Assembly (NCBI GenBank): GCA_964356135.1 | Contig: CAYHGV010000015.1 | Location: forward strand, 1-38,641 | Source: CAYHGV01 sp964356135 | GTDB taxonomy: Bacteria; Hydrothermota; Tepidihabitantia; CAYHGV01 | Length of the DNA stretch: 38,641 nucleotides | Reading direction: 5' to 3' | In this document: positions 31,490 through 38,641 of the stretch, one piece after another | Numbering within the stretch: the first letter of the stretch is position 1 | How the letters are laid out: each line of letters starts with the position of its first letter | The notes under the pieces: generated by a model | Seen by the model: the letters and a program-made list of their open reading frames with translations, nothing else | Told to the model about the DNA's origin: nothing | Databases searched by the model: none | Position numbers and translations under genes: made by a program

Positions 31490-32519
31490 TGTTAAGGATC
31501 TAACCGTTATCAAAAATCCGACCGAAGCCGAGAGTGGAAGAGGCCGGTTCTGCTTTTCTGACCGCTATTCGGTTTTCGATTGGGGTGAGATGCCGGACAC
31601 CCTCGCCGGCAAAGGGGCATCGCTCTGCATCACCAGCGCCTATTTTTTTGAGAAACTTGCCCGGCTCGGCGTCAAAACCCATTATCTCGGTCTGGTCGAG
31701 GAGGGCGTCGATAGGCAGTCACCCGAACTCAAGAATCCGACCAACACGATGGAGGTAAAACTCCTTCGAATTATTCAGCCTGCCGTCCGGGGCGGTAACT
31801 ATGATTACTCGGTCTATTCAGAAAAAATGTCCAACTGCCTGATCCCGCTCGAGATCATTTATCGCAATGCTTTGCCCGTGGGTTCGAGCGTGTTCCGACG
31901 GCTCAAAAGCGGGGAGCTGAGTTTAGCCGAGCTGGAGTTACGGGAACCGCCCGAGCCCGGTCAGGTTTTAGAAAAGCCATTCTTCGATGTTTCGACCAAG
32001 CTTGAAGTAAGTGACCGATACCTAACCTGGGAAGAGGCGGCAAAAATCTCCGGACTGGGAATCGAGGCAATCGACAAGGTCAAAAGAACCGCCGAGCTCG
32101 TCAATCAGGTAATAACCGAAGCGGTAAGTAGAATCGGTCTGTGCAACGAAGACGGCAAGATCGAGTTGGGCTGGGATGAAAGCGGAGATTTGATCGTGGT
32201 CGATGCGCTGGGCACCCTCGATGAGTGCCGGTTTACCTACCAGGGGCTGCCGGTGAGTAAAGAGATTGCACGAATCTTTTATCGAACGACCGACTGGTTT
32301 AAGGAAATCGAGCGGGCGAAAAAAGAGGAGAAGATTAACTGGAAGGAATTGGTCCCGACCGAACCACCAGTATTACCCGGCCGTTTAAAAGCTCTCATCA
32401 CGCTCATCTATAAAGCCTTTGCCCAGGAGCTGACGGAACGGGAATGGTTTGGAAAAATTCCGCCACTGAAAGAACTACTTGTTGAGATAAGAGAATGGGT
32501 AAAGAGTGGTACAACGTAA
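31482..32519 (+). CDS. purC: SAICAR synthetase (long form)
   Basis: The 345-residue enzyme joins aspartate to CAIR using ATP, the step after purE. It has GRFCFSDRYSVFDWGEMPDTLAGKG (about 20-44, the SAICAR synthetase ATP-lid region), FFEKLARLGVKTHYLGL, VVDALGTLDECRF (about 243) and a C-terminal helical extension. At 345 residues it is about 100 longer than the E. coli enzyme and resembles the longer archaeal and bacterial form. The start is GTG at 31482, inside the end of purE, and its end overlaps the ATPase gene by 25 bases. Confidence 0.92.
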   Translation: MGSVKDLTVIKNPTEAESGRGRFCFSDRYSVFDWGEMPDTLAGKGASLCITSAYFFEKLARLGVKTHYLGLVEEGVDRQSPELKNPTNTMEVKLLRIIQPAVRGGNYDYSVYSEKMSNCLIPLEIIYRNALPVGSSVFRRLKSGELSLAELELREPPEPGQVLEKPFFDVSTKLEVSDRYLTWEEAAKISGLGIEAIDKVKRTAELVNQVITEAVSRIGLCNEDGKIELGWDESGDLIVVDALGTLDECRFTYQGLPVSKEIARIFYRTTDWFKEIERAKKEEKINWKELVPTEPPVLPGRLKALITLIYKAFAQELTEREWFGKIPPLKELLVEIREWVKSGTT

Positions 32520-35176
32520 TAGTCGAGGAAGTCCTCCAATCCTTAGGTTCCAGCCGGCAGGGTTTATCCGAAACTGAAGCCCGGCAACGGCTCGGCCGAT
32601 ACGGTTTTAACGAAATAAAAGAAAAAAAACGGGCATCACCGTTTTTACTGTTTCTCAGCCAGTTCAAAGATTTTCTTATTATTATTCTTTTAGGCGCAGT
32701 CGTTCTGTCGCTGGTATTGGGGGAAGTAGTCGATTCGATTGTAATCATTGTCATCGTTTTGTTCGCAACGCTCTTTGGTTTTATTCAGGAGTATCGAGCA
32801 GAACGGGCATTGGCGGCACTCAAAGAGATGGCGGCACCGACGGCAGCGGTGAAGCGGGATGGGAAAATTAAAGACCTCCCGGCACGGGAATTGGTGCCGG
32901 GAGATGTAATTTTCACAAAAACCGGCGACCGGATTCCGGCCGATTGCCGGCTGGTCGAGGCGGTCAATCTTAAGATCGAAGAGGCTTCCCTGACCGGGGA
33001 GTCGGTTCCGGTTGAGAAGAAGACCGACCCGATAGCGGGTGAGGTTGTTATCGGCGACCGTCGGAATATGGCTTTTGCCGGCACGACTGCGGTTTACGGT
33101 CGGGGTGGAGGGGTGGTGGTTGCAACCGGCATGGCGACCGAGTTCGGTAAGATTGCCGAAATGCTCCAGGTTGTGGAAAAGAGGGAGACGCCGCTTCAGC
33201 AGAACCTCGACCAGATGGCGAAATGGATTGCGATCGGCGCCGGGGGTTTAATTCTACCGTTAGTCATCCTGGGAGTTCTGCGCGGTCACAAAATTCTGGA
33301 AATGATTGTCTGGGGTGTGAGTTTGGCGGTGGCTGCGGTTCCCGAAGCCTTAGCCGCAGTCGTCACGATCGGGCTTGCCCTGGGTGTTCAGCGGATGGTC
33401 AAGCGAAATGCCCTGGTCCGGAAGCTGCCGGCAGTCGAGACCCTGGGCTGTACCAATATCATCTGTTCGGATAAAACCGGCACCCTCACCCAGGACCGGA
33501 TGACGGTGCGCCGGGTTTTTGCTAACAACCGGGTACTTGAGGTCACCGGCGGGGGCTACGATACCAAAGGAGATTTTCTTTTTGAGAAACAGCGGCTGAC
33601 GCCGCTTGATGACCCGGTGCTCAAGAGGCTCCTGGAAACCGGTGTTTTGTGCAATGACGCCCAGTTTGATGCTGCCGGTGCAATGAACGGCGACCCGACC
33701 GAGCTGGCGTTGATGGTGTTGGCGAAAAAAGGTGGACTTGAGTCAACCAAGTTGAACCGGGAATTTGCACGAGAACATGAAGTTCCATTTTCTTCGGAGC
33801 GGAAACGGATGACAACGGTGAACAAGACGCCGACCGGCAGATTGGTTTTCTCCAAGGGTGCACCGGAGATAATTCTCGGTTCCTGCACGAAGCTGTATCG
33901 AGACGGCAAGGAATTTCCGATTGCCGCTGCCGATAGAAAAAACATTCTCGAAACGAATCATCAGATGGCATCGGAAGCGCTGCGGGTTCTGGGACTGGCG
34001 TATAAGCCTTATGAACATGGCCATTTGGAAGAGGAGATGGTGTTTTTAGGATTGGTCGGGATGATTGACCCGCCCCGGGAAGAGGTAAAGGAAGCGATTA
34101 GAGTCTGTAAACGTGCCGGTATTAAACCAGTGATGATTACCGGCGACCATAAGCTGACCGCAATCGCAATTGCCACGGAATTGGAGTTACTGGATACCGG
34201 ACGGGTGTTGGCGGGTGAAGAACTGGACAAACTCAGTCCGGAAGGGTTGGAAGGGATAGTGGAAGAAGTGGATGTTTATGCCAGGGTTTCACCGGCGCAT
34301 AAATTAAAAATCGTCGAAGCCTTACAGAAAAAAGATTATGTCGTGGCGATGACGGGCGATGGGGTGAACGATGCCCCAGCCTTGAAAAAGGCAGATATCG
34401 GCATTGCAATGGGAATAACCGGCACCGATGTGTCGAAAGAAGCGGCAGATATGGTTCTTACCGACGATAACTTTGCCTCGATTGTTGCGGCGGTGGAAGA
34501 GGGAAGAGGAATGTTCGACAACATTAAAAAATTTCTCGTGTATCTCCTCTCCTGTAATATTGGTGAAGTGCTGGTGATGGCGCTGGGAATTCTGCTCGGA
34601 CCGTTCATCGGGCTACCCGCCGGCACTCTGCCGCTGATCGCGATTCAAATTCTGTATGTCAATCTGGCAACCGACGGCCTGCCGGCAATCGCTTTAGCGA
34701 TGAATCCCAATGAAAAGGATTTGATGAGTCGGGTCCCGCGCCGCCGCAAAGAAGGCGTTTTTAATACCAAGACCCTGACCTACATTATCGGACTCGGGTT
34801 GTGGACTGGTCTGGTCGCTTTTTTGAGTCTCGCGATTGCCATAAAACAAGGCAAGGGAGTGGAGGAGGCTCAAGGGTTCTGCTTCGTCACGTTGATCCTC
34901 ATGCAATTCGTCAATGCCTTCAACTGCCGTTCGTTAGAACACTCCCAGTTCAAGGTCGGTTTTTTTTCCAATCGCTGGCTGATTGCGGCGGTCGCCTGGG
35001 AATGCCTGCTGCTGGGGTTGCTGCTGTACGTACCGTTTTTGGAGAGACTGTTCCATCTTCACGCATTTGGGGGAACCGATTGGATTATATCAATCCTCCT
35101 TGCCCTTTCGATACTGGCTATAACCGAGATCGGCAAACTCGGGTATAAATTAATAAAAAACAGAAAACGGACATAA
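32495..35176 (+). CDS. P2A-type Ca2+-transporting P-type ATPase
   Basis: The 893-residue membrane pump has the cation-ATPase N-domain (GLSETEARQRLGRYGFNEI), the actuator motif LTGESVPV (about 170), the phosphorylation site C-S-D-K-T-G-T-L-T (Asp326), nucleotide-binding KGAPE (about 450) and the hinge MTGDGVNDAPALKKADIGIAMG (about 620-640). Ca2+-site residues are visible: AAVPEALAAVV in M4 (SERCA has PEGLP), CNIGEVL in M5 (N and E as in SERCA site I), and VNLATDGLPAIAL in M6. SERCA/PMR1-like transport is therefore likely. The Gly-to-Ala change in the PEGL motif is unusual. The gene overlaps purC, so its expression is tied to the purine genes. Confidence 0.93.
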   Translation: MGKEWYNVIVEEVLQSLGSSRQGLSETEARQRLGRYGFNEIKEKKRASPFLLFLSQFKDFLIIILLGAVVLSLVLGEVVDSIVIIVIVLFATLFGFIQEYRAERALAALKEMAAPTAAVKRDGKIKDLPARELVPGDVIFTKTGDRIPADCRLVEAVNLKIEEASLTGESVPVEKKTDPIAGEVVIGDRRNMAFAGTTAVYGRGGGVVVATGMATEFGKIAEMLQVVEKRETPLQQNLDQMAKWIAIGAGGLILPLVILGVLRGHKILEMIVWGVSLAVAAVPEALAAVVTIGLALGVQRMVKRNALVRKLPAVETLGCTNIICSDKTGTLTQDRMTVRRVFANNRVLEVTGGGYDTKGDFLFEKQRLTPLDDPVLKRLLETGVLCNDAQFDAAGAMNGDPTELALMVLAKKGGLESTKLNREFAREHEVPFSSERKRMTTVNKTPTGRLVFSKGAPEIILGSCTKLYRDGKEFPIAAADRKNILETNHQMASEALRVLGLAYKPYEHGHLEEEMVFLGLVGMIDPPREEVKEAIRVCKRAGIKPVMITGDHKLTAIAIATELELLDTGRVLAGEELDKLSPEGLEGIVEEVDVYARVSPAHKLKIVEALQKKDYVVAMTGDGVNDAPALKKADIGIAMGITGTDVSKEAADMVLTDDNFASIVAAVEEGRGMFDNIKKFLVYLLSCNIGEVLVMALGILLGPFIGLPAGTLPLIAIQILYVNLATDGLPAIALAMNPNEKDLMSRVPRRRKEGVFNTKTLTYIIGLGLWTGLVAFLSLAIAIKQGKGVEEAQGFCFVTLILMQFVNAFNCRSLEHSQFKVGFFSNRWLIAAVAWECLLLGLLLYVPFLERLFHLHAFGGTDWIISILLALSILAITEIGKLGYKLIKNRKRT

Positions 35177-35301
35177 CCACGAAATTCGAAGAATAGGCGA
35201 AAGCCAATGGACACGAAGGGATACGAACAGACACGGTATTCGAGCTTTGCGAGAATCGGTGGAGCGTGCGGCACCTTTGGTGCCGAGCGACACCAAGAAT
35301 C
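35177..35301. repeat. Dispersed repeats and hairpin module before cdd
   Basis: Contains 'aaccacgaaattcgaagaa', 'atggacacgaagggatacga' and a GGCACC-TTT-GGTGCC hairpin module at about 35269-35283, related to the one near 30800. Confidence 0.6.
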
Positions 35302-35712
35302 ATGAGTGGTTCTAAAATTTCGGCGGGAGAACGGTCAAGGCTCATCCGGGCGGCGCGCTCGGCGGCGAAGCGGGCGTATGCACCCTATTCGAAAGTTTGG
35401 GTCGGTTCGGCGGTTTTGACTAAAACCGGGAATATCCATACCGGCTGCAATGTCGAGAATGCATCATACGGTCTTACAATCTGTGCAGAGCGGGCAGCGA
35501 TTTTTTCGGCAGTCGCACAGGAAGGTGGAGACAAACTGAAAATTCGGGCGATAGCCGTTTTTAAAAAGAGCGGTTCGCCGCTCTCACCGTGCGGAGCCTG
35601 CCGGCAGGTGATTTTTGAGTTCGGACCGGATGCGGTCGTGATTTTCCAAGGAGCGGAAGGTTTAGAAGAAATGCCGATTAACCGACTTTTACCCGAGGCA
35701 TTTTGTTTATGA
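35302..35712 (+). CDS. cdd: Cytidine deaminase
   Basis: The 136-residue enzyme deaminates cytidine and deoxycytidine. The fold opens with AYAPYSKVWVGSAV. The zinc ligands are C61-A-E63 (GLTICAERAA) and P-C97-G-A-C100 (SPCGACRQ), with Glu63 as proton shuttle; substrate residues N50-V-E52 are in TGCNVENASYG. This is the tetrameric cdd form. I start at ATG 35302 because the 12 extra codons upstream come from the repeat hairpin module. No strong Shine-Dalgarno precedes it. The stop overlaps the next gene (ATGA). Confidence 0.93.
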   Translation: MSGSKISAGERSRLIRAARSAAKRAYAPYSKVWVGSAVLTKTGNIHTGCNVENASYGLTICAERAAIFSAVAQEGGDKLKIRAIAVFKKSGSPLSPCGACRQVIFEFGPDAVVIFQGAEGLEEMPINRLLPEAFCL

Positions 35713-36371
35713 TCGGCACGTGGAGGTTCGTTTTCTTTTCTCTGATTTTAATTACCATTGGAGGATGTATGGGCAAAAACAGAGTGGTTTCGAGTCAAAG
35801 TTCTCAAGAGCTGAGAGTCTATCAAGGGGAGAAACTGTCATCGATCAACGACTTCCGGGAAAATTCGATCAAAGGACCTCAAAAAATAGCGATCGAAGAC
35901 TATCGCCTGGGAATACGGGGCATGGTAGCTAAGCCCGAGGAATATAAATACGAAGAGGTTATTAAAAATTTCACCAGTTACAAAAAAGTTGTTACCCTTT
36001 ATTGCATTGAGGGCTGGAAGGTGAAATTGTTGTGGGAAGGGGTGCGGATAAAAGAACTTTTTGCCCAAGTCGGGGTGAAACCGGAGGCAACGGTTGTTAT
36101 TTTTTATTCGGTTGATGGCTATACCACCTCGGTGCCATTAGATTATATTTTAAATAATGATATTATGATCGCGTTCAAGATGAACGGGGTTACCCTGCCG
36201 CCCGAACGCGGGTTCCCGTTCGAGCTGGTCGCTGAAGGCAAATGGGGATACAAGTGGGCAAAATGGATAACCGCAATTGAACTTTCCGCCGATGTCAACT
36301 ACCGGGGGTTCTGGGAGGAGCGGGGCTACAATAACAACGGTGATACCAGCGTACCAATTGAGGAGCGGTGA
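35709..36371 (+). CDS. Molybdopterin-dependent oxidoreductase-like lipoprotein
   Basis: The protein of 220 residues has a lipoprotein signal (TWRFVFFSLILITIGGC, lipobox I-G-G-C). The mature part matches the oxidoreductase molybdopterin-binding domain (sulfite oxidase fold): RLGIRGMV..PEEYKYEEVIKNF (about 70-95), TLYCIEGWKVKLLWEGVRIKELF (about 100-120) with the Cys equivalent to the Mo-ligating residue, YTTSVPLDYI, and GFPFELVAEGKWGYKWAKWITAIEL (about 165-190). It is shorter than sulfite oxidase or MsrP and lacks the dimerisation domain, like many single-domain members. Whether it binds Moco is unknown. It overlaps cdd by four bases. Confidence 0.8.
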   Translation: MIGTWRFVFFSLILITIGGCMGKNRVVSSQSSQELRVYQGEKLSSINDFRENSIKGPQKIAIEDYRLGIRGMVAKPEEYKYEEVIKNFTSYKKVVTLYCIEGWKVKLLWEGVRIKELFAQVGVKPEATVVIFYSVDGYTTSVPLDYILNNDIMIAFKMNGVTLPPERGFPFELVAEGKWGYKWAKWITAIELSADVNYRGFWEERGYNNNGDTSVPIEER

Positions 36372-36403
36372 TGCAATTGCCGGGCGACCGCTTAATTCTT
36401 TGA

Positions 36404-36742
36404 ATGAGAATCTGGGATATCGAACCAAAACATTTATGTCGTAACCATTTATTAGGCGAACACCGTGAACTGCATGCGATCTGGTCGATCATTACCAATA
36501 GGAAACAGGGTTATCGCAACCATCCCGAGACGAAACGCTGGCAGGGGAAGCTGAAAGCTTTGTACCGACGGCACGACGCACCGGTTCGAGAAATGGGAAA
36601 CCGAGGCTATCTTCATCGGTCGATTTTAGACCAGAGAAGGGCACGAGGGACAGGGATGCAGAATGTTTATCTGGAGAGCGTCGGACAGCAACGGGCGCGG
36701 TTAAAAAAAAAACGATGCGGTTGTTTTGGCAAAGATTTCTAA
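36404..36742 (+). CDS. Pyrimidine dimer DNA glycosylase (T4 endonuclease V-like, Pyr_excise family)
   Basis: The 112-residue protein reads MRIWDIEPKHLCRNHLLGEHRELHAIW and then RNHPETKRWQGKLKALYRRHDAPVREM (shown as two separate segments). This is the Pyr_excise family, related to phage T4 DenV, which cuts one strand at UV-induced pyrimidine dimers. Arg21 and Glu22 (H-R-E-L) align with DenV Arg22 and Glu23, its catalytic Glu. The N-terminal Thr2, the nucleophile amine of DenV, is replaced by Arg, and Met-Arg would normally keep its Met. The protein ends in a basic tail (KKKRCGCFGKDF). It lies near umuDC, another UV-damage function. No Shine-Dalgarno is clear. Confidence 0.8.
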   Translation: MRIWDIEPKHLCRNHLLGEHRELHAIWSIITNRKQGYRNHPETKRWQGKLKALYRRHDAPVREMGNRGYLHRSILDQRRARGTGMQNVYLESVGQQRARLKKKRCGCFGKDF

Positions 36743-36755
36743 GAGAAGGGGCGAA

Positions 36756-37289
36756 ATGAAAAAAACTAATTTCAATTTAGCGGTCTGGGGTGCGGTCTTC
36801 GTCATTATCGTAGGCACGGTCTGGCACTTTGTCTATGGGTGGTCGGGCAGGAGCGTTGCGGCGGGGGTGTTTGCACCGGTCAATGAAAGTGTCTGGGAGC
36901 ACATGAAATTGGCTCTGACACCCTTGTTTCTATTGGGGATAGTAGATTTTTTTGTCCTTCGGAAAAAATCGAAGAACTTTTTTTATGTCAAAGCGATAGA
37001 ATTTTATCTGGTCGTTGTGCTGATGATTTCTTCTTTCTACACCTATGCCGGCATTATCGGGCGAAATTTTCTGCCGGTTGATATCGCCACGTTTGTTGTT
37101 TCGGTGGTGGTCGGCAAAATCGTCAGCTACCGGTTATTGATGAAAGAAACCAAAAAGCCGGTTGTTGTTTCGGTTGCACTATTGGTTCTTTTGGCGGCGA
37201 TGTTTGCGATTTTTACTTTTCACCCACCCCGGATAGCGCTGTTCAAAGATTCGCGCGACAACACCTACGGTATATATAAAACCCGATAA
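36756..37289 (+). CDS. DUF6512-family integral membrane protein
   Basis: The 177-residue protein has about five hydrophobic segments: LAVWGAVFVIIVGTVWHFVY, LTPLFLLGIVDFFVL, FYLVVVLMISSFYTYAGII, VDIATFVVSVVVGKIVSY and VVSVALLVLLAAMFAIF. The segment FAPVNESVWEHMKL after helix 1 and the terminal FHPPRIALFKDSRDNTYGI are typical of DUF6512. Function is unknown. GAGGGG before ATG 36756 fixes the start; a longer frame starting inside the glycosylase gene is rejected. Confidence 0.78.
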   Translation: MKKTNFNLAVWGAVFVIIVGTVWHFVYGWSGRSVAAGVFAPVNESVWEHMKLALTPLFLLGIVDFFVLRKKSKNFFYVKAIEFYLVVVLMISSFYTYAGIIGRNFLPVDIATFVVSVVVGKIVSYRLLMKETKKPVVVSVALLVLLAAMFAIFTFHPPRIALFKDSRDNTYGIYKTR

Positions 37290-37831
37290 TCGAGGTTAAA
37301 AAATTACCACGAAATTTTCAAAAAAACGAAATCACGAAATGAAATAATTTTAAATTCGCAAACTTAGAGAATCTTGATTTTATTCGATGGTTTGCCTTTG
37401 AAATTCTGAAAAACAGGGAATTCGATAGCGCTTTTTTATGCGTAATTTTTTTTCTGAACCTTCCGTGCCCCTGTGGTAAATTAAATATTTTTTATCTGTG
37501 TCTATCCGTGTTTATCCGCGTCCTAATTTTTCCTCATAACTTACAAAACCAAAATTCTCATCTGTGTCCATCCGTGTCGATCTGCGGTTGATTTCGCCCG
37601 CCAAGGTGCGTGGCGGATTCAATCTATTCTCCGCATCAAAAAATTTTTTTCAGTGATTTGCGTGTCTTGCATGGTTATATATATATCAATCTGTGTCTAC
37701 CCCGTTAGATAATTCTATCTTAACGGTTCTGTCATCAAGACTAATTCCTATCTAACGGAGTAAATCCGTGTTTATCTGTGTCCATCTGTGGTCTAATTAT
37801 CTTTTCCGTGTCTTCCGTGGTTCAATATCTC
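37290..37831. repeat. Large dispersed-repeat region with hairpin module
   Basis: No gene is visible in these 540 bases. Copies occur as 'accacgaaattttc' near 37307, 'tctgtgtctatccgtg' near 37495, 'tctgtgtccatccgtg' near 37561 and again around 37765-37795. A GCC/GGC hairpin (CCGCCAAGGTGCGTGGCGG) is at about 37597-37615. CCGTTAGATA (37702) faces TATCTAACGG (about 37750) as an inverted pair. The 21 bases at 37802-37822 repeat 30940-30960. Confidence 0.75.
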
Positions 37832-37860
37832 TTGACAACCTCGCCGGAATGGGGTATAAG
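37832..37860 (+). promoter_or_regulatory. Promoter of the umuD-like gene, predicted leaderless
   Basis: TTGACA (37832-37837), 17 bases, TATAAG (37855-37860), then six bases to ATG 37867. No LexA-type palindrome is obvious across it. Confidence 0.75.
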
Positions 37861-37866
37861 GCGGAT

Positions 37867-38310
37867 ATGAAATCGAAGAAATCCATCCGGGTAACGAAGA
37901 TTTACCGATACGAAAAACAAACCCAGCAGGAATTGCCGATCTTTGTTGCGCGGATTGCGGCCGGCTTCCCGTCACCGGCAGAGGATTACATCGACAAAAA
38001 ACTGGATTTGAACGAGTATTTAATTCGACACCCGTCGGCGACTTTTTTGGTCCGGGTGGAAGGAAGCTCGATGGTCGATGCCGGCATTCACTCCGGTGAC
38101 ATTCTGATCGTCGACCGTGCACTGGAACCGGTGGACGACAAAATCGTAATTGCGGTCGTGGACGGTGAATTGACGGTCAAGCGGATCCGAAAAATCAAGA
38201 ACCGGCTCTATCTCGCGGCGGAGAACCCGGAATTCTCGCCGATCGAGATCACGTCCGAGATGAATTTTGAAGTCTGGGGGGTCGTCAGCTATGTCATCCA
38301 TGCGGTGTGA
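37867..38310 (+). CDS. umuD: UmuD-like S24 peptidase / DNA polymerase V subunit
   Basis: The 147-residue protein has the self-cleavage site in ARIAAGFPSPAED (Ala32-Gly33), the nucleophile Ser68 in VEGSSMVDAG, and the general-base Lys105 in DGELTVKRI, the Ser-Lys dyad of UmuD and LexA. The lack of an N-terminal helix-turn-helix and the following umuC favour UmuD over LexA. RecA-stimulated self-cleavage would make UmuD', which joins UmuC to form the error-prone polymerase V. I start at ATG 37867, right after the promoter; the upstream in-frame ATG at 37768 only adds repeat translation. umuC begins 115 bases downstream across repeat DNA. Confidence 0.9.
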   Translation: MKSKKSIRVTKIYRYEKQTQQELPIFVARIAAGFPSPAEDYIDKKLDLNEYLIRHPSATFLVRVEGSSMVDAGIHSGDILIVDRALEPVDDKIVIAVVDGELTVKRIRKIKNRLYLAAENPEFSPIEITSEMNFEVWGVVSYVIHAV

Positions 38311-38425
38311 GACTTCTGAAAAAGACTTGATCACAAAGGGCACAAAGGAAAAACGTGAGTTCACGAAGAATTAAAAAGGCAAGACAAAACCGATCTGAAA
38401 CGGATTTTATCAGTGGGTGTGGTGT
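38311..38425. repeat. Spacer with dispersed repeat between umuD and umuC
   Basis: Contains 'gatcacaaagggcacaaagg' and 'acgtgagttcacgaag', copies of the CACGAA repeat; the latter has TGAGTTCA-type dyad character. A separate umuC promoter is not obvious. Confidence 0.5.
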
Positions 38426-38641
38426 ATGAAAAAGATTTTCGCCCTGGTCGATTGCGATAATTTTTATGTTTCCTGCGAACGGGTATTCAATCCCCGACTT
38501 GAGGGAAAGCTGGTGGTGGTGCTCTCGAATAACGACGGCTGCGTCGTTTCCCGTTCCAATGAAGCCAAGGCATTGGGGATTGAGTTTGGGGTTCCGGCGT
38601 TTCAATGTAAGTCGCTCATCCGTCAGCACTGGCTCGTGTTC
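38426..38641 (+). CDS. umuC: DNA polymerase V catalytic subunit UmuC (N-terminal part, cut by the window end)
   Basis: Seventy-two codons are present. They begin MKKIFALVDCDNFYVSCERVF (split here as the Y-family opening), then VVVLSNNDGCVVSRSNEAKALGI and a tail with FQCKSLIRQHWLVF. FALVDCDNFYVSCER is the first catalytic segment, with the metal-binding Asp, and VLSNNDGCVVSRSNEAK is the finger segment typical of UmuC rather than DinB. Gene order after umuD is standard. The gene continues beyond the window. Confidence 0.94.
   Translation, partial: MKKIFALVDCDNFYVSCERVFNPRLEGKLVVVLSNNDGCVVSRSNEAKALGIEFGVPAFQCKSLIRQHWLVF

Noticed and set aside
35266..35301. N-terminal extension of cdd
   Set aside because: It encodes the GGCACC hairpin module of the repeat, not conserved cytidine deaminase sequence.
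37290..37831. Possible CRISPR array because of regularly repeated short words
   Set aside because: Units are degenerate, about 12 bases, without fixed spacers, and there are no cas genes.
37768..37866. N-terminal extension of the umuD-like gene
   Set aside because: It translates repeat DNA and spans the promoter; the family-like sequence starts at 37867.
37867..38310. LexA repressor instead of UmuD
   Set aside because: No helix-turn-helix precedes the cleavage site, and umuC follows directly.

Overview
The window looks like chromosomal DNA from a Gram-negative (diderm), probably uncultured bacterium. The evidence for an outer membrane is a TonB-dependent receptor, an outer-membrane beta-barrel protein, several lipoproteins, and proteins ending in the FlgD-like or type-IX-like sorting module. 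The gene mix, and intergenic DNA full of short 'accacgaa / tccgtgtctatccgtg' repeats, resemble genomes of the FCB/WOR-3 (Stahlbacteria) type. That placement is inference and was not tested.

Layout. (1) 1-4212, plus strand: tail of a secreted sorting-domain protein, a TonB-dependent receptor, a DUF4249-like lipoprotein partner, and a CapA-type phosphoesterase. (2) 4408-12194, minus strand: coaE; a tightly overlapped operon acpP-fabF-fabF-etfB-etfA; and hslV-lgt-comF. (3) 12488-17352, minus strand: a PEGA/Kelch lipoprotein, a secreted thioredoxin-fold protein with an in-frame UGA (probable selenoprotein), a DUF4159 protein and a PHP phosphoesterase. (4) 17481-22889, minus strand: hutI-ftcD-TPR-TPR-ExeA-like ATPase, almost every junction overlapping. 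(5) 23080-27761: divergent DUF4389 protein and large alpha-2-macroglobulin-like protein, then an outer-membrane barrel. (6) 27782-30520, minus strand: a TldD/PmbA pair. (7) 31019-35176, plus strand: class II purE, purC and a Ca2+-type P-ATPase, all overlapping. (8) 35302-38641, plus strand: cytidine deaminase, a molybdopterin-fold lipoprotein, a pyrimidine-dimer glycosylase, a DUF6512 membrane protein, a UmuD-like protein and the start of umuC.

The strongest new observation is at 14668-15765. A conventional call would start at about 15612, but a signal peptide, a Shine-Dalgarno and the first half of a redox motif lie upstream in the same frame, separated only by a TGA. That TGA sits exactly where the first Cys of a CxxC would be (U-P-S-C), and it is followed by a stem-loop with bacterial SECIS geometry. 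This predicts an exported, sorting-domain-bearing selenoprotein.

Other themes: several genes (hutI, tldD, purE, umuD, perhaps capA) have sigma70-like promoters ending 5-8 bases before the start codon and no Shine-Dalgarno, which predicts leaderless mRNAs. The lgt reading frame has its conserved N-terminus but no standard start codon, only an AUC behind a Shine-Dalgarno. Intergenic DNA is dominated by a dispersed repeat family that carries small hairpin modules and has in places become part of coding sequence. I found no tRNA, rRNA, CRISPR array, transposase or prophage.
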